Notes: generated by a model from the sequence alone, not told the origin. A stretch of 64,000 bases of DNA from an uncultured Paracoccaceae bacterium (GCA_951812615.1 CATOSU010000019.1:48114-112113); one strand, 5' to 3'. Counted from the first letter of the stretch, positions 26,486-36,935 are shown. Program-made: numbers and translations.

Positions 26486-28275
26486 AACGACTGGCTCTTT
26501 CAATCGGCCTGATCGCTGTCGTCACACCGGTTGCAAGCGAACGCAACCCGCTGCGGAACGCCTATTTCGGCGAAACCCACATGCACACGGCGTTTTCACT
26601 GGATGCCTATATCGGCGGCGCGCGCCTGATGCCTGCTGATGCGCTGGCGTTTGCACAAGGCAAGGTGGTTACTTTGCCGGATGGCACTGTGATGCAGCAC
26701 AAGCGGCCCTTGGATTTTGCCGCCGTGACGGACCATGCAGAATACATCGGCGAGATGTATTCGACGATGTACGAGGATGCTCCGGGACATGACAGCAAGG
26801 ATCTGATTGAGCTGCGCGGACTGAAGGACATCGAGGAGCGCCAGAACTGGTTCCTCAAATATGTTGTCTCCTCCAACCGATCGACCACACCTCAGCATCC
26901 GCCGTTCTTTGCCGGTCCGGAAACCGCAAAAAGCGCATGGGACGTGATTGTTCAGGCTGCCGAGGACGCGAACAGGCCCGGAGAGTTCACCGCCTTTGCG
27001 GCCTTTGAATGGTCAGGTGCTGCAAACGGTGCGAACCTGCATCGCAACGTCATTTTCCGCGACAGCAACGTGCCCAAATCCGTGGTCAGCTATATTGACA
27101 TCAACTCGGAGGAAGGGCTGTGGGAATGGATGCGCGGGCAGGAAGCCGCAGGCAGGCACCTGCTGGAAATCCCGCACAACTCCAACGCATCAAAGGGCCG
27201 GATGTTCCCGGACACCACCAGTGCCGGTGACCCGCTGACGCTGGACTATGCCCGGACGCGGGCGCATTTCGAGCCGTTGATCGAGATGCTGCAGGTCAAG
27301 GGTGGTTCGGAAGTGCACCGGAAGTTCTGGGCAGCAGACGAGTTTGCCGGTTTCGAAAACGCCGACTCGATCCAAAAGCACTCCGGCCGGGTGTTTCACC
27401 GCAGGGATTTCGTTCGCGGTGGCCTGACCGAAGGCATCGGGTATGAATTCACGCTTGGCGTCAACCCGTTCAAATACGGTTTCATTGGTGGCACGGACAA
27501 CCATAACGGGCTGATGTCCGCTGTCGCCGAAGACAACTTTATCGGCGCCCATGGCCCCGAGGACGGAACCGTAGACCGCCGCCGAAACGGCGGCATCATC
27601 GGGTGGATCGATGGCAGGGACCTGTCCATTGGCTCTCTGGCGGCTGTCTGGGCCACCGATAACACCCGGGCGGCCATCTGGGACGCCATGAAGCGGCGCG
27701 AGACCTATGCCACGTCCGGTCCGCGCATCCAGTTGCGTATGTTCGGTGGGATCGGTCTGACCAAACCCACGGATCCTGTTGCCATGGCACAGGAAGGGTA
27801 TGTTCTGGGGACACATATGGGCGGAACGCTGCCGCCCGGTGCGAATGCACCGACGTTCACGGTTTACGCTGCAAAGGATCCGATGGGTGCCAATCTTGAC
27901 CGGGTCCAGATCATCAAGGGGTGGGTCGACAAGTTTGGCGACGCCAATGAGAAGATCGTCGATGTCGTCTGGTCCGACAACCGCGAGATCAACCAGAACA
28001 CCGGCAAGCTTGCCCCTGTCGGCAACACCGTGGATCTCGCTACGGCAAAATACACCAACGACATAGGCGCTCCGATCTTGATGGGAAGCTGGACAGACAG
28101 TGAATTCGACCCGCAGGAGGGCGCGTATTACTATGCCCGTGCTCTCGAAATCCCGACGCCACGCTGGACAACCTATGACGCGGTGCGCGTCGGTCTGCCT
28201 CTGCTCGAGGACGTCCCGGCCACGATCCAGGAACGCGCCTGGGGTTCGCCGATCTGGTACACGCCGGGCAACTGA
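26482..28275 (+). CDS. DUF3604-domain protein, secreted
   Basis: About 597 residues with a signal peptide (MKRLALSIGLIAVVTPVAS). Conserved histidine/aspartate patches resemble a PHP-type metal site: YFGETHMHTAFSLDAY near residue 32, VTDHAEYIG near 85 and GTDNHNGL near 337. A long C-terminal half contains GSWTDSEFDPQEGAYYYARA. The family is common in marine bacteria, often beside sulfatases, but its reaction is not settled. Start at 26482 overlaps the sulfatase stop. Unlike its upstream neighbours it is intact, so it may still be under selection. It may act on the same sulfated substrate or its product (inference). Confidence 0.88.
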   Translation: MKRLALSIGLIAVVTPVASERNPLRNAYFGETHMHTAFSLDAYIGGARLMPADALAFAQGKVVTLPDGTVMQHKRPLDFAAVTDHAEYIGEMYSTMYEDAPGHDSKDLIELRGLKDIEERQNWFLKYVVSSNRSTTPQHPPFFAGPETAKSAWDVIVQAAEDANRPGEFTAFAAFEWSGAANGANLHRNVIFRDSNVPKSVVSYIDINSEEGLWEWMRGQEAAGRHLLEIPHNSNASKGRMFPDTTSAGDPLTLDYARTRAHFEPLIEMLQVKGGSEVHRKFWAADEFAGFENADSIQKHSGRVFHRRDFVRGGLTEGIGYEFTLGVNPFKYGFIGGTDNHNGLMSAVAEDNFIGAHGPEDGTVDRRRNGGIIGWIDGRDLSIGSLAAVWATDNTRAAIWDAMKRRETYATSGPRIQLRMFGGIGLTKPTDPVAMAQEGYVLGTHMGGTLPPGANAPTFTVYAAKDPMGANLDRVQIIKGWVDKFGDANEKIVDVVWSDNREINQNTGKLAPVGNTVDLATAKYTNDIGAPILMGSWTDSEFDPQEGAYYYARALEIPTPRWTTYDAVRVGLPLLEDVPATIQERAWGSPIWYTPGN

Positions 28276-28463
28276 TTGCTCGTTTCGGGACTTGATGCAG
28301 GCTATCGATAGTCCGGCCCGGGCACCACTGACGTTTTCCGCCATTTCGCGGCCAGCCTGTCGGTTGCCTTGCACTGCTTGACGTGGCTCCCAGCTTTGCG
28401 GGACGTGGAGCGCCGCCGCCGCCAATTTGGCTTACCTTCGCTCTCCGGGGGTTTTCAAACCCA

Positions 28464-29215
28464 CTACCGTTTGGCTGCATAATACGAGACCCGGCGTTCC
28501 AGATAGGCGAGGAATTCCGAGATCGTGAAGGCCAGGGCAAACAGCACGATCAGAACGGCCCAGAAGTGCCCCATCAGGAAATTGGCGGAATAGAGCTCGA
28601 ACAGGGCACCAAAGCCGACGATCGAGATCAGAAGCTGGCCGATGATCACGCCCTTGACGGCCCGGATGACACCGATGCGCACCCCGCCCAGGATTTCCGG
28701 AAGGGCCGCCCAGAAATAGACCTTGCTGAACGCGGCCCAGGGGGACGCGCCAAAGCTGTGGGCCATTTCGACGAGGGACCTGTTGATCTGCTTCACCCCG
28801 GCGCGGGCGTTCAGGATGATGATCCAGACGGCGAACAGTGTCGTAGTGATGATGATCGACTTCATGCCAAAACCGAACAGAACCATCAGAACCGGAACAA
28901 GCGCTGTCAGCGGGGCGCTGAGAAAGACGTTGACCCAGGGCAGCAGCAGTTCATCCAGCAGGCGGCTTTTCCCATCAGGATGCCAACCGGGATGCCGATG
29001 ACAATGGCAAAGAACACTCCGGCGCAGAACGCATAGGCCGTCTCGGCCAGCGCCTTCTGAAAGGCCGGGGTTCCAATGATCGAAAACAGCGTTGCTACGA
29101 CTTCGGACAGGGGCGGGATGAAGAAGGTCAGCCCCGTTTGGCCGACGATTTCCCACAACAGGCCCCAGAAGATCAGCGACGACATGGCCGGCAGACGGTA
29201 TCCAAAGACGATCAT
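28464..29215 (-). pseudogene. NitT/TauT-type ABC transporter permease with a one-base frameshift
   Basis: Two overlapping frames make one permease of about 250 residues. The N-terminal part starts at 29215 (MIVFGYRLPAMSSLIFWGLL) and runs to GIPVGILMGK. A missing A in a run of A near 28970 shifts the frame. The correct continuation, SRLLDELLLPWVNVFLSAPL, goes on through the family's EMAHSFGASPWAAFSKVYFW loop to 28464. It would pair with the second permease (30003-30764) as a heterodimer. As read, it cannot be made whole without frameshifting. A sequencing error in a homopolymer is possible. Confidence 0.82.
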
Positions 29216-29218
29216 GAC

Positions 29219-30016
29219 CTATTCCACATAAGTTCGCAGCGACGCCCAGATCTGGTCGACGATGTCGAGATATTCCGGATCGCGACGAATATTGTCGGCC
29301 CCCTTATCCCGAAAGCCCGAGGGGCGGATGATTTCCGATACGCGGCTGGGACGCGGCAGCAGGATCGCGATCTGATCGCTGACATAGACGGCTTCCTCGA
29401 TCGAATGGGTCACGAAAATGAAGGTCTTGTTCTCGTTTGCGACAAGGCCCAACAGGTCCTCCTGAAACTTGCGACGGGTCTGTTCGTCGACCGCGGAAAA
29501 CGGCTCGTCCATCAGCAGCACCTGCGCGTCCACCGAAAGAGCGCGGGCCAGACCGACACGCTGGCGCATGCCGCCCGACAATTCGTGCGGATAGGATTGT
29601 TCGAAACCGCCCAGCCCGACTTCTTTGATGTAATGTTCGGCGATCCCTTCACGCTCTGATTTTGCGATACCGCGCATTTCCAGCCCGAAGGCCACGTTGC
29701 GTATGACGCTGGCCCAGGGCAGCAAGGCAAAGTCCTGAAACACAAAGGCGCGGTCCGGTCCGGGGCCGGTGACCTTGTTGCCATTGACTTCGACTTCACC
29801 CGAAGTGGGCTCCAACAGTCCGGCAATGATCTTGAGCAACGTGGTCTTGCCGCATCCGGAGGGGCCGAGCAGGGACGTCAGTTGCCCGCGCGGAAACTCC
29901 AGCGACAGGTCGCGCAGCGCTTCCACGGCACCATAGTTCTTCGAGATGCTACGCGTCGAAACCGCGCTTTCGGGAAGATCCCCGACCCCGGCGGGCGGTG
30001 CATTAGTCTGAGACAT
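29219..30016 (-). CDS. NitT/TauT-type ABC transporter ATP-binding protein
   Basis: About 265 residues, complete ABC ATPase: Walker A GPSGCGKTT near residue 50, Q-loop FQDFALLPWASV, signature LSGGMRQRVGLAR near residue 142 and Walker B VLLMDEPFSAVD near 163, followed by the switch histidine in FVTHSIEEA. It powers uptake by the two permeases and the binding protein of the same operon. The ATG at 30016 is preferred to the GTG at 30022; both overlap the end of the upstream permease gene. Family members import nitrate, taurine, alkylsulfonates or aromatic acids. Confidence 0.93.
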   Translation of the reverse strand: MSQTNAPPAGVGDLPESAVSTRSISKNYGAVEALRDLSLEFPRGQLTSLLGPSGCGKTTLLKIIAGLLEPTSGEVEVNGNKVTGPGPDRAFVFQDFALLPWASVIRNVAFGLEMRGIAKSEREGIAEHYIKEVGLGGFEQSYPHELSGGMRQRVGLARALSVDAQVLLMDEPFSAVDEQTRRKFQEDLLGLVANENKTFIFVTHSIEEAVYVSDQIAILLPRPSRVSEIIRPSGFRDKGADNIRRDPEYLDIVDQIWASLRTYVE

Positions 30017-30764
30017 AGCCACGTTGGTTTCCTTTGAAGAGAACGGTCTCGGTCTTTTCCAGCAGGTTCAGAAACAGGACTGCCAGAAGGATGATCGAGA
30101 AGATGGCGGCGTACATGCTGGGATAGTCGGCTATCGACCGGCTGTAGGTGATGATGTCGCCGACGCCGGTTGGGGTGATCTTGAGTTCGGCCAGTATGGC
30201 CCCGATGAACCCGGCCGAGATGCCCAGGCGCAGGCCGGCGAAGATGACCGGCGAAGCCGCGGGAATGACGATTTTCAGGATGATCGCCAGATCCGAGGCC
30301 AGAAAGGCGCGGCCCATCTCCTTCATCGACTCGGGTGTGTTTCGTACAGCGCTGGCCGTGTTCAGAACGATGACCGGCATCGCCATGATACATACCACCA
30401 GCACCTTGGATGTGAGCCCGATGCCATAGGCCAGAACCAGCAGCGGGATCAGGGCCGCCAAAGGGGCGGCCTGCATCACGATGAAGATCGGGGAAAACAG
30501 CCAGTTGAAGAAATCGCTGAGCCCGACCCATAGCCCGATGGTGATGCCCAGCACCGCGGATATCGCGACACCAACGATTAGCGGCTGCAAAGTTTCGGCG
30601 TAGGCGGCCCAAAGCGTGCCGTCGGTGGCCATGCGGTACAGTGCTTCCATCGATTCAAGGAATGTCGGAAAGGCAAAGCTGACCGGGATGCGACCGGCAA
30701 TCTCCCACGAGCCGAACAGCAGGACAGCAGACAGGATCTTGAGCAGCGTGGCGCGATTTGGCAT
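30003..30764 (-). CDS. NitT/TauT-type ABC transporter permease
   Basis: About 253 residues with six membrane helices and the EAA-type loop KEMGRAFLASDLAIILKIVIP near residues 145-165. Start chosen at the ATG at 30764 (MPNRATLLKILSAV). The longer frame to 30824 adds a non-membrane leader. It overlaps the ATPase gene and follows the binding-protein gene, all transcribed leftward. It is intact, unlike the partner permease at 28464-29215. Confidence 0.9.
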   Translation of the reverse strand: MPNRATLLKILSAVLLFGSWEIAGRIPVSFAFPTFLESMEALYRMATDGTLWAAYAETLQPLIVGVAISAVLGITIGLWVGLSDFFNWLFSPIFIVMQAAPLAALIPLLVLAYGIGLTSKVLVVCIMAMPVIVLNTASAVRNTPESMKEMGRAFLASDLAIILKIVIPAASPVIFAGLRLGISAGFIGAILAELKITPTGVGDIITYSRSIADYPSMYAAIFSIILLAVLFLNLLEKTETVLFKGNQRGYVSD

Positions 30765-30832
30765 CGGGATGTTTCCGGTCGTGAATTGGGGGGCCGCCGC
30801 GTCACAGATCGGGCGCGGCGGCATGGTTCACA

Positions 30833-31804
30833 TTACTGCATCGCTGCGTCGAGCGGCTTGAGGTACCAGAAATCCTCGATGTTCAGCGTGCTCGCATCGC
30901 CGTCCAACTGTCCGGCGGACGAGTACCATTCCATGTCGGCCATCGCTGCCTTGCGCCCGCCGCCATTGGGGTCGTAAAGCCCGGCCGCGACCGCATCTGT
31001 ATAAAAGCCGTCGAGCTCCGCCAGGATTTCCTGTGGCAACTGTCCAATGGGGCCGTCAGGGTTGGTTTCGCGGCGGATGATCGTCGGATCCTCGTGCATG
31101 TCGTTATAGACGCTGACAAGTGCGTTCACGAAGATCTGCACATCGGCCTCGTTTTCCTGGATCCACGTCAGGTTGCCGAAAAGCGCCTCGTCGCTGGCCT
31201 CGACATCAAACATTTCAAGCACGTTGAAATTGCTGCCGGCCTCACTGCGCATCAGCTTGTTCTTGTTTGACAGGTCGATGATCGTCGCATCGGCCCGTCC
31301 ACCCAACAGCGCGGCGACGCGGTTGGACGATCCGGGCACATAGGACCGTTCGCCAAACGTCATGCCCAGCTTGCTTTCGATCACGTTGGCGATTGAGTCA
31401 GTTCCGCCGCCGCGGGAATGCAGCAGGATCGGTTCGCCATCGAGATCTTCAAGCTTGCTGTAAGTCTTTGTGGTGACAGGGAAGAATTTCAGCTTGGACA
31501 GCTGGAACACGATCCGAAGCGGCGCCTTGGACCGCTGCATGGCCGCGTAAGGAGTGCCAAAACCGATATCCATCTGGCCGGACAAAACCGCCTGAATGGC
31601 CAGTTCTTCGTCAGAAAACGCTGTCCATTCGTAATCGAGCCCGTTGGCCTTGGCCCGGTCCAGCGCGACGAAGAACGCCGCAAGTTCGTCTGACGGGGTT
31701 TCTGCCAGCGCGATACGGATCGTGTCTGCATTGGCCGTGGAAAAGCCCAGTGCCAAAGGCAGCGCAAGCGCAGTCGCGGCGACTTTCCTAAATAGATGTT
31801 TCAT
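30833..31804 (-). CDS. NMT1/THI5-like ABC transporter substrate-binding protein
   Basis: About 323 residues. The signal peptide MKHLFRKVAATALALPLALG is cleaved near ANA (residue 24). Then comes a two-lobed fold of the nitrate/sulfonate/riboflavin-precursor type, with DIGFGTPYAAMQRS near residue 80 and LHSRGGGTDSIANVIESKLG near 125. Start at 31804 supported by GGAGGAG. First gene of the ABC operon, next to a divergent GntR gene. The ligand may be the sulfonated or aromatic compound handled by the island, but this is inference. Confidence 0.9.
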   Translation of the reverse strand: MKHLFRKVAATALALPLALGFSTANADTIRIALAETPSDELAAFFVALDRAKANGLDYEWTAFSDEELAIQAVLSGQMDIGFGTPYAAMQRSKAPLRIVFQLSKLKFFPVTTKTYSKLEDLDGEPILLHSRGGGTDSIANVIESKLGMTFGERSYVPGSSNRVAALLGGRADATIIDLSNKNKLMRSEAGSNFNVLEMFDVEASDEALFGNLTWIQENEADVQIFVNALVSVYNDMHEDPTIIRRETNPDGPIGQLPQEILAELDGFYTDAVAAGLYDPNGGGRKAAMADMEWYSSAGQLDGDASTLNIEDFWYLKPLDAAMQ

Positions 31805-31891
31805 GATCTCCTCCCTGAGATGGTCCAATCGGATTGCTCGTAGGCTGCGGCGCCGGCCTTGGGCTTCTGTGCGCCGTTGGTTTTCTGCCGT

Positions 31892-32608
31892 TCAAAACTC
31901 CCCAAACAATCGCGCCGAGACCGAACCAAGATGACCGCGCATCGCGGCATGGGCCGCTGCAGGGTCACGGGCCTCGATCGCCGCAGTTATGTTGTCATGT
32001 TCCGAGAAACTGGAATGATCGCGCTCGGGTCGTTTGGAGTGGCGGATCACGGTGTTCCACGCCACAGCCCGGCGCACCTGGTTCAACTGGTCAAACAGCG
32101 ACAACAACAGCACATTGTCCGTTGCCTCTGCAACGCAGCGGTGAAACGCGTCATCCTGTGCTTCGTAGTCATCCCAGTTCGACGCCTCGACACAGCGTTC
32201 GCGCGCCAGCTTCAGGCGGATAACGGCTTCGTCCGAGGCATTTAACGCGGCTTCACGCGCAATCGCCGGTTCCAGCGACAGACGCGCGCGCATCAACTGC
32301 ACTGGGGTGACCTGCTGGCTCAGTTCAGCCAGGCTGCCGGTGCCCAGACTGCTGCCTTGTGCGGCAACAAACGTGCCCTTGCCGACATGTCGCCAGATCG
32401 CGCCGTCATGTTCCAGCGCATCCAGAGCCTTGCGCAACGTGTTGCGCGTCATTCCGAGACTGCCGATCAATTCACGTTCCGGTGGCAACCGGTCACCGGG
32501 CTTGTAGCCACCGTCGGAAATGAACGCTGTCAGCGCCGCGATGGCGTCTGTACGATCGGTGGGGTCGATTTTGGTCAGCACGAGACGATTCCCAGATTGG
32601 TTGATCAA
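31892..32608 (-). CDS. GntR-family (FadR-type) transcriptional regulator
   Basis: A 238-residue regulator starting at a TTG. The N-terminal winged helix (residues ~15-80) includes GDRLPPERELIGSLGMTRNTLRKALDAL-type spacing with DNA-reading helix MTRNTLRKAL. The C-terminal FCD domain (~95-230) has the metal-binding histidines in DDAFHRCVAEA, SEHDNITAAI and AAAHAAMRGHL. FCD members sense small carboxylates. It is divergent from the fumarylacetoacetase-fold gene and precedes the ABC operon, so it probably represses both. A candidate operator overlaps its own start. Confidence 0.92.
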   Translation of the reverse strand: MINQSGNRLVLTKIDPTDRTDAIAALTAFISDGGYKPGDRLPPERELIGSLGMTRNTLRKALDALEHDGAIWRHVGKGTFVAAQGSSLGTGSLAELSQQVTPVQLMRARLSLEPAIAREAALNASDEAVIRLKLARERCVEASNWDDYEAQDDAFHRCVAEATDNVLLLSLFDQLNQVRRAVAWNTVIRHSKRPERDHSSFSEHDNITAAIEARDPAAAHAAMRGHLGSVSARLFGEF

Positions 32609-32684
32609 TCTTACGTTATTGGTTCATCAATGTCTAATAATTTGGCATATTGGGCCGATTTGAGTGAGAATTACCAAATTGGTT
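32596..32684. promoter_or_regulatory. Candidate GntR operator array
   Basis: ATTGGTTGATCAAT (32596-32609) and ATTGGTTCATCAAT (32618-32631) match at 13 of 14 positions and are spaced exactly 22 bases, two helical turns, so both face the same side of the DNA. A third ATTGGTT lies at 32678-32684 inside ACCAAATTGGT. The block is AT-rich and lies between the divergent GntR and hydrolase genes, covering the regulator's start. Confidence 0.6.
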
Positions 32685-32750
32685 GCAATTGATTTGCCTT
32701 GCCCGCTGCGCTATGTGACGGAAAAACATTTGTCTGCCGGAGGTTCCGCA

Positions 32751-33437
32751 ATGCCCGATTATGCCATCCAAACACCGCCCGTCGTCGGCCTGCCGATCGC
32801 CGGTTCGGATGCCCTGTTTCCGGTTCGCCGGGTGTACTGCATTGGCCGCAATTATGCTGCGCACGCCATCGAGATGGGCCATGATCCGGACCGCGAGCCG
32901 CCGTTCTTTTTTCAGAAGAATCCCAACAACCTCGACCCATCCGGCACCTTCCCCTATCCGCCACATTCTTCGGACGTGCACCACGAAGTCGAGGTGGCCG
33001 TCATGCTGAAATCCGGCGGCACCGACATCGCGATTGGCGATGCCGAGAGCCACATTTTCGGGTATGCCCTGTCGCTGGACATGACCCGCCGCGATCTTCA
33101 GGGCGCACAGAAAAAGATGGGCCGGCCGTGGGAAATCGGCAAGGCGTTTGAGCGTTCTGCTCCGGTGGGGCCGATCCACCCGGTGACGGAAACCGGCCTG
33201 CTGAACGCCGGTGCAATATCTCTGACGGTGAACGGCGAGATCCGTCAGGAAGGCGACATGAACCAGATGATCTGGAAGGTGCCGGAGATGATATCGTACC
33301 TGTCGGAGTATTTCGAACTCGCCGCCGGCGACGTCATTCTGTCCGGCACACCCGCCGGGGTGGGGCCGGTCGAAAAGGGCGACACGATGGAGATTTCCGC
33401 AGAGGGGCTTGGCTCATTCACAGTGGCCGTGGTTTGA
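32751..33437 (+). CDS. Fumarylacetoacetate hydrolase (FAH)-fold enzyme
   Basis: About 228 residues. The C-terminal FAH fold has YCIGRNYAAHAIEMG near residue 29, the metal-binding HHEVEVAVML near residue 73 and GYALSLDMTRRDLQ near 105. The ending GDVILSGTPAGVGPVEKGD is typical. Members split carbon-carbon bonds of acylpyruvates (fumarylpyruvate, acetopyruvate) or decarboxylate oxaloacetate. Start at 32751 has a GGAGG site. Control by the divergent GntR gene is likely. With a GST elsewhere in the island, a gentisate-like glutathione-dependent route is possible but unproven. Confidence 0.9.
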   Translation: MPDYAIQTPPVVGLPIAGSDALFPVRRVYCIGRNYAAHAIEMGHDPDREPPFFFQKNPNNLDPSGTFPYPPHSSDVHHEVEVAVMLKSGGTDIAIGDAESHIFGYALSLDMTRRDLQGAQKKMGRPWEIGKAFERSAPVGPIHPVTETGLLNAGAISLTVNGEIRQEGDMNQMIWKVPEMISYLSEYFELAAGDVILSGTPAGVGPVEKGDTMEISAEGLGSFTVAVV

Positions 33438-33509
33438 ACTGAGCCGCCCCCCCGAAACCCGGACAGGACCATCCCTTCTGCTGCATTTCGTCGGGCCGAT
33501 TGCCCACAC

Positions 33510-33743
33510 CGTTTTGCGATCGGCGTTCTCCACCAACCGTGCCACCGCGAACTTGCTGGTTCGATCAATGGCAACAATGAGATGGAGTTCTCCCTCCTCG
33601 GTACTAACCTCAGCGATATCGGTGTGGAAGAAGCCGATTGGGTAGCGCTTGCACTTGTGCCGCTTTGGTTTGTCGCCTCCGACGTCCGGCAGTCGAGATA
33701 TCCCGTGCCGCTGCAAACAACGATGCAAAGAAGAACGCGTCAC
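33510..33743 (-). pseudogene. IS481-type transposase fragment
   Basis: A minus-strand reading frame of about 78 residues resembles the region around the first catalytic aspartate of integrase-type transposases (FFHTDIAEVSTEEGELHL, then VAIDRTSKFA). Both the N-terminus and the rest of the DDE domain are missing. Part of an IS graveyard between the FAH gene and tRNA-Glu. Confidence 0.7.
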
Positions 33744-33769
33744 GCAATCAGTGTGGTAGGCGGGATGTG

Positions 33770-34027
33770 TCCGGCGGCGGTATCACCAAAGCTGGCGACG
33801 TCAATCTGAGGCGAGCGTTGTGCCAGACAGCAACCGTCATGATGAACCGTGGCCGCTCGACATGGCTGAGAACGTGGCGAGCCCAGTTGGCGCAACGCTG
33901 TGGTCGAAAAATCGCGAAGGTTGCCTTAGCGCGCCGTATCGCGGTCATTCTTCACCGGATTTGGATCGACGGAACAGCGTTCCAACCAGATGCCACGCCG
34001 AACACTGAGGTGCGCCTGATTTCCTAG
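33770..34027 (+). pseudogene. IS110-family transposase C-terminal fragment
   Basis: About 85 residues matching the C-terminal (transposase_20) end of IS110 transposases: GGITKAGDVNLRRALCQTA, then MMNRGRSTWLRTW and KVALARRIAVILHRIW. No N-terminal DEDD domain is present. It lies against the IS481 fragment with opposite orientation, so the two remnants were brought together by nested insertion or deletion. Confidence 0.78.
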
Positions 34028-34095
34028 ACACCTGCCGTGGTCAGTTCCTGCTGTCTGGCTTTGAAGTCAACCATTGCCGGCAACACATCCAAAGC

Positions 34096-34497
34096 ATGTG
34101 TGAGAGGGAGCGACAGCATACTATTGGTTTTGCAGACCAGAAATCCTGGTATACCGGAGAAGATCTTTCTAAACCCGATCCGTTCTCCGACCACGTTCTT
34201 CATGATGAAGACGTTGAACCGGTCAAAATCTTTAAGCACGCCTTGCGCCACTGGCCCGACTTCATGGACTGCGTGAAGCTAGAACTTGAGACGGCGTGGT
34301 TAATACGAAAGGCCGGGCACGTGGTCACCCTTGAGGATGCGCTTGAGGATCACAATCTGGTCTCAGCGTACAACCTGCGTGACGTGGACCTTGAACAGTA
34401 CCGGCGGGATGGCAAGTGGTGGACGTGGCGACGGCCTCACCTGCCATTGTTGCGGCGGTTCCAGCACGTGGCGGTAGCTATCTGGGAGGGGCCGTGA
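34096..34497 (+). CDS. Hypothetical protein in the IS scar
   Basis: An open frame of 133 residues with plausible protein composition (acidic, with ALRHWPDFMDCVKLELETAW in the middle and WWTWRRPHLPLLRRF near the end). I recognise no family. The start is uncertain and no good ribosome-binding site was seen. It lies between transposase remnants and a palindrome-rich patch, so it may be a leftover of a plasmid or phage. Confidence 0.35.
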   Translation: MCERERQHTIGFADQKSWYTGEDLSKPDPFSDHVLHDEDVEPVKIFKHALRHWPDFMDCVKLELETAWLIRKAGHVVTLEDALEDHNLVSAYNLRDVDLEQYRRDGKWWTWRRPHLPLLRRFQHVAVAIWEGP

Positions 34498-34504
34498 CCA
34501 TGAA

Positions 34505-34609
34505 TGGCACTATCATCCTCTCTGAAAATAGAGGATTAACATACAGTTACAGGATAACTAGTAGTTATCTCAGAGAAGAGGTTAATAGTGCCACTAGTTA
34601 TTCTGTAAC
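34505..34609. repeat. Nested inverted repeats in an AT-rich patch
   Basis: About 105 bases of low GC in GC-rich DNA hold three interlocking inverted repeats. TGGCACTAT (34505-34513) pairs with ATAGTGCCA (34585-34593). GTTACAGGATAACTAG (34546-34561) pairs with CTAGTTATTCTGTAAC (34594-34609), with one mismatch. GATAACTA/TAGTTATC (34553-34569) is perfect around one base. It could be a recombination site, an origin relic or an element end. Confidence 0.7.
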
Positions 34610-35014
34610 GGCTGCGCCCCGCGCTGCGCGCGTGGCGAGCCCGGCTCTGACAGCTTTACAGATGAACAGGGCGAAGCCCGTAGTCCTTGATCCGCGTGAA
34701 GCACCTTCCCCTGTTTCCCCTGACAGAGGGCCGCCGGCCCGATCTGCCCCGATCTGCCCCCGGCCTGTTTTCCTGCCTGAGAGCCGCTGAGCGGCCCGCT
34801 GGGCGGCCTCAAAGGGTTCGGGGGCAGCCTAGCCCTCCGGCAAAACGGCCCTGTACGGGCCTCCCATCGCTTCGCTCCCATCGCACCCCCCGAGGGGTAC
34901 ATTTGCTCTGCACTCGGTGCGACAAACCGGCCCGAAAGTTAAGGCGGAAAGCAAGGGGGAAACATTTCCGGCTTCCCCTTAAGTATTTTATTTTCTTGAA
35001 AAAATGGGTGTGCT
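34610..35014. other. Non-coding stretch beside tRNA-Glu
   Basis: About 400 bases with GC-rich, low-complexity composition and no frame that looks like a real protein. A tandem GATCTGCCCC pair occurs at about 34739-34758. An A/T-rich block with TATTTTATTTTC (about 34984-34996) follows the tRNA 3' end on the minus strand and may serve as its terminator. Confidence 0.4.
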
Positions 35015-35089
35015 TGGTAGCCCGTAGGGGAATCGAACCCCTCTTTCCAGGTTGAAAACCTGGCGTCCTAACCGATAGACGAACGGGCC
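35015..35089 (-). tRNA. tRNA-Glu (anticodon UUC)
   Basis: On the minus strand the sequence folds as a cloverleaf. The acceptor stem GGCCCGT pairs with ACGGGCT (one G-U pair). The D arm is GTCTATCGGTTAGGAC. The anticodon stem CCAGG/CCTGG encloses a loop with TTC, and the T arm is AGGGG-TTCGATT-CCCCT. The 3' CCA is encoded (35015-35017). It borders an IS-rich scar, which suits its use as an integration target, though I found no second copy of its 3' end nearby. Confidence 0.95.
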
Positions 35090-35189
35090 TTGGCCTTGCG
35101 TGAGGCGCCTTCTAGGCAATAGGGGCAGCGCGCGCAAGTGGAAAATCGACAAGTTTGCCGCCCGCTGTGCGAAATTCTGCGATGGCGGT

Positions 35190-36935
<1,746 letters not shown>

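Noticed and set aside
34096..35055. Plasmid replication gene
   Set aside because: The open frames here have no recognisable Rep motif; only the palindromes hint at a replicon.
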